NCBI GenBank assembly: GCA_027186245.1
Contig: CP114482.1
Location: 11,365,209-11,429,208, forward strand
DNA from: Coriaria nepalensis
Lineage: Eukaryota; Streptophyta; Magnoliopsida; Cucurbitales; Coriariaceae
Direction: 5' to 3'
DNA length: 64,000 nucleotides
A program made the position numbers and the translations under genes. The notes beneath the pieces are model-generated. The model was given only the letters and a program-made list of their open reading frames with translations. It did no database searches and was not told the origin of the DNA. Shown in pieces: positions 61,438 through 64,000 of the stretch (the stretch's first letter is position 1; every line of letters begins with the position of its first letter).

Positions 61438-63951
61438 TTTGTTTAGCCTTAAAGTCATGTCATTGAGTCTCTTTTAGTCATTAAATCATTCTAAATTAAT
61501 TCGACCGAATTCTATTTTCGCCTTTCAAACATTATTTTCTTACATAACTTGCAATGAATCTATTGAAGACAACAATGCATTATTTTAGCATTAAAAAGCA
61601 TATCACTCAGTCTTTTCAATCGTTAAATTATTTGAAGGCACTTCGAACCAATTCTCTTTTTGCATTTAAAACGCGACTTTCGTGCATAACTTGCAATTGA
61701 TCTAAGGATGGCAACTATGCATTTTTTAGCGTTCAAGTCATATTTTTGCGTCTCTTTTAGTCAGTAAATCGTTCTAAATCACTTCGTATGAAATTCGGCA
61801 TTTAAACATGACTTTCGTGCGTAACTTGTAGTTGATCTATTGAAGGCAACAATGCATTTGTTTAGCCTTAAAGTCATGTCATTGAGTCTCTTTTAGTCAT
61901 TAAATCATTCTAAATTAATTCGACCGAATTCTATTTTCGCCTTTCAAACATTATTTTCTTACATAACTTGCAATTAATCTATTGAAGACAACACTGCATT
62001 ATTTTAGCATTAAAAAGCATATCACTCAGTCTTTTCAATCATTAAATTGTTTGAAGGCACTTCGTACCAATTTTCTTTTTGCATTTAAAACGCGACTTTC
62101 GTGCATAACTTGCAATTGATCTATTGATGGCAACTATGCATTTTTTAGCGTTCAAGTCATATTTTTGCGTCTCTTTTGGTCAGTAAATCAATCTAAATCA
62201 CTTCGAACGAAATTCGGCCTTTAAACATAACTTTCGTGCGTAACTTGCAGTTGATCTATTGAAGGCAACAATGCATTTGTTTAGCCTTAAAGTCATGTCA
62301 TTGAGTCTCTTTTAGTCATTAAATCATTCTAAATTAATTCGACCGAATTCTATTTTCGCCTTTCAAACATTATTTTCTTACATAACTTGCAATGAATCTA
62401 TTGAAGACAACAATGCATTATTTTAGCATTAAAAAGCATATCACTCAGTCTTTTCAATCGTTAAATTGTTTGAAGGCACTTCGTACCAATTTTCTTTTTG
62501 CATTTAAAACGCGACTTTCGTGCAAAACTTGCAATTGATCTATTGATGGCAACTATGCATTTTTTAGCGTTCAAGTCATATTTTTCCGTCTCTTTTAGTC
62601 AGTAAATCATTCTAAATCACTTCGTATGAAATTCGGCATTTAAACATGACTTTCGTGCGTAACTTGCAGTTGATCTATTGAAGGCAACAATGCATTTGTT
62701 TAGCCTTAAAGTCATGTCATTGAGTCTCTTCTAGTCATTAAATCATTCTAAATTAGTTCGACCGAATTCTATTTTCGTCTTCCAAACATTATTTTCTTAC
62801 ATAACTTGTAATTAATCTGTTGAAGACAACAATGCATTATTTTAGCATTAAAAAGCATATCACTCAGTCTTTTCAATCATTAAATTGTTTGAAGGCACTT
62901 CGTACCAATTTCCTTTTTGCATTTAAAACGCGACTTTCGTGCACAACTTGCAATTGATCTATTGATGGCAACTATGCCTTTTTTAGCGTTCAAGTCATAT
63001 TTTTGCGTCTCTTTTGGTCAGTAAATCAATCTAAATCACTTCGAATGAAATTCGGCCTTTAAACATAACTTTCGTGCGTAACTTGCAGTTGATCTATTGA
63101 AGGCAACAATGCATTTGTTTAGCCTTAAAGTCATGTCATTGAGTCTCTTTTAGTCATTAATTCATTCTAAATTAATTCGAACGAATTCTATTTTTTCCCT
63201 TCAAACATTATTTTCTTACATAACTTGCAATGAATCTATTGAAGACAACAATGCATTATTTTAGCATTAAAAAGCATATCACTCAGTCTTTTCAATCATT
63301 AAATTGTTTGAAGGCACTTCGTACCAATTTTCTTTTTGCTTTTAAAACGCGACTTTCGTGCATAACTTGCAATTGATCTATTGATGGCAACTATGCATTT
63401 TTTAGCGTTCAAGTCATATTTTTGCGTCTCTTTTGGTCAGTAAATCAATCTAAATCACTTCGAACGAAATTCGGCCTTTAAACATAACTTTCGTGCGTAA
63501 CTTGCAGTTGATCTATTGAAGGCAACAATGCATTTGTTTAGCCTTAAAGTCATGTCATTGAGTCTCTTTTAGTCATTAAATCATTCTAAATTAATTAGAC
63601 CGAATTCTATTTTCGCCTTTCAAACATTATTTTCTTACATAACTTGCAATGAATCTATTGAAGACAACAATGCATTATTTTAGCATTTAAAAGCATATCA
63701 CTCAGTCTTTTCAATCATTAAATTGTTTGAAGGCACTTCGTACCAATTTTCTTTTTGCATTTAAAACGCGACTATCGTGCATAACTTGCAATTGATCTAT
63801 TGATGGCAACTATGCATTTTTTAGCGTTCAAGTCATATTTTTGCGTCTCTTTTAGTCAGTAAATCGTTCTAAATCACTTCGAACGAAATTCGGCATTTAA
63901 ACATGACTTTCGTGCGTAACTTGCAGTTGATCTATTGAAGGCAACAATGCA
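61438..63951 (+). repeat. Right-hand subfamily, units 148-153
   Basis: Unit starts are 61438, 61857, 62276, 62695, 63114 and 63533. The first two units share gttaaattatttg and ctaaggatgg. The unit at 62276 has caatctaaatc and ttttggtcag. The last two match the units at 57667 and 58086 at +5447 (13 units): ttttgcttttaaaac, and taattagaccg with gcatttaaaagc and gcgactatcg. Confidence 0.85.
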
Positions 63952-64000
63952 TTTGTTTAGCCTTAAAGTCATGTCATTGAGTCTCTTTTAGTCATTAAAT
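63952..64000 (+). repeat. Partial unit 154 at right edge
   Basis: These are the first 49 bp of an A subunit (tttgtttagcc to gtcattaaat), cut by the window end. The array clearly continues beyond the window. Confidence 0.95.

Larger units (their letters stand above)
1..64000 (+). repeat. Satellite DNA array, ~419-bp trimeric higher-order unit
   Basis: The whole window is one head-to-tail satellite array. The unit runs from the T-rich start of subunit A (tttgtttagcc or a variant) through B and C to the ATGCA that ends C. I found 153 complete units: 130 of 419 bp, 21 of 418 bp, one of 420 bp (49705-50124, with an extra base in its A subunit) and one of 283 bp (4604-4886). A 49-bp partial unit ends the window. 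All are in the same orientation, with no unique sequence between them. No gene, RNA gene, transposon, CRISPR array or promoter was found on either strand. This layout is typical of eukaryotic centromeric or pericentromeric satellites; the chromosome location is inference, and I do not recognise the family or species. Confidence 0.98.

Noticed and set aside
1..64000. CRISPR-like array (regularly spaced repeats)
   Set aside because: Repeats are ~140 and ~419 bp and directly abutting, with no unique spacers and no cas genes.
1..64000. CENP-B box
   Set aside because: The minus strand of C reads TTTCGTTCGAAGTGATT. It matches the TTCG and central A of the box consensus, but the CGGG end is replaced by TGAT. 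The A core fails in the same way. Only a partial resemblance.
1..64000. Minisatellite-like coding repeats of a large repetitive protein
   Set aside because: Unit lengths of 418, 419 and 420 bp are not a consistent multiple of three, and stops occur in all frames in nearly every subunit.
1..64000. Species or named satellite family assignment
   Set aside because: I do not recognise the sequence with confidence. Base composition and unit length fit many plants and invertebrates, so no name is given.

Overview
The window holds no recognisable gene. It is a single uninterrupted head-to-tail tandem array of AT-rich satellite DNA (about 32% G+C, counted by hand on the first unit), running off both ends. 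The architecture points to eukaryotic pericentromeric or centromeric heterochromatin. I cannot name the species or satellite family. A plant or an invertebrate are both possible, and the centromeric assignment is inference from architecture only.

Basic layout: the unit is about 419 bp and is itself a trimer of three related subunits, A (142 bp), B (142 bp) and C (135 bp). All three end in a 37-bp conserved box finishing ATGCA. I located the start of every unit by hand. There are 153 complete units plus a 49-bp partial unit at the right edge. Of these, 130 are 419 bp, 21 are 418 bp, one is 420 bp and one is 283 bp. The sum closes exactly on the start of the last partial unit (63952). All units lie in the same orientation, and there is no transposon, inversion or unique spacer anywhere.

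Above the 419-bp unit there is a second, patchy level of organisation, in which groups of units were copied as blocks:
1-838: two units of a mixed type.
839-12419: blocks with periods of 1255 bp (3 units) and 3348 bp (8 units), marked by a 1-bp deletion (gaagcaac) seen only here.
12420-13257: two units copied from the preceding block.
13258-21635: a 4189-bp, 10-unit block present twice in tandem.
about 21.7-34.3 kb: a 6285-bp, 15-unit block present twice in tandem, each copy containing a 1257-bp period present three times.
34205-41324: an imperfect 9-unit/8-unit duplication.
41325-53057: a mosaic of subtypes, including a 1257-bp tandem duplication and longer-range copies.
53058-64000: a subfamily with 2095-bp (5-unit) periodicity.

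The one place where the A-B-C order breaks is 4746-4886. There a B subunit switches into a C subunit inside a shared 11-base stretch, giving the single 283-bp unit. The pattern overall is what unequal exchange and block amplification would leave. The very high similarity of the larger blocks suggests recent events, or possibly assembly duplication. The few short open frames are by-products of point changes that remove a stop in subunit A.
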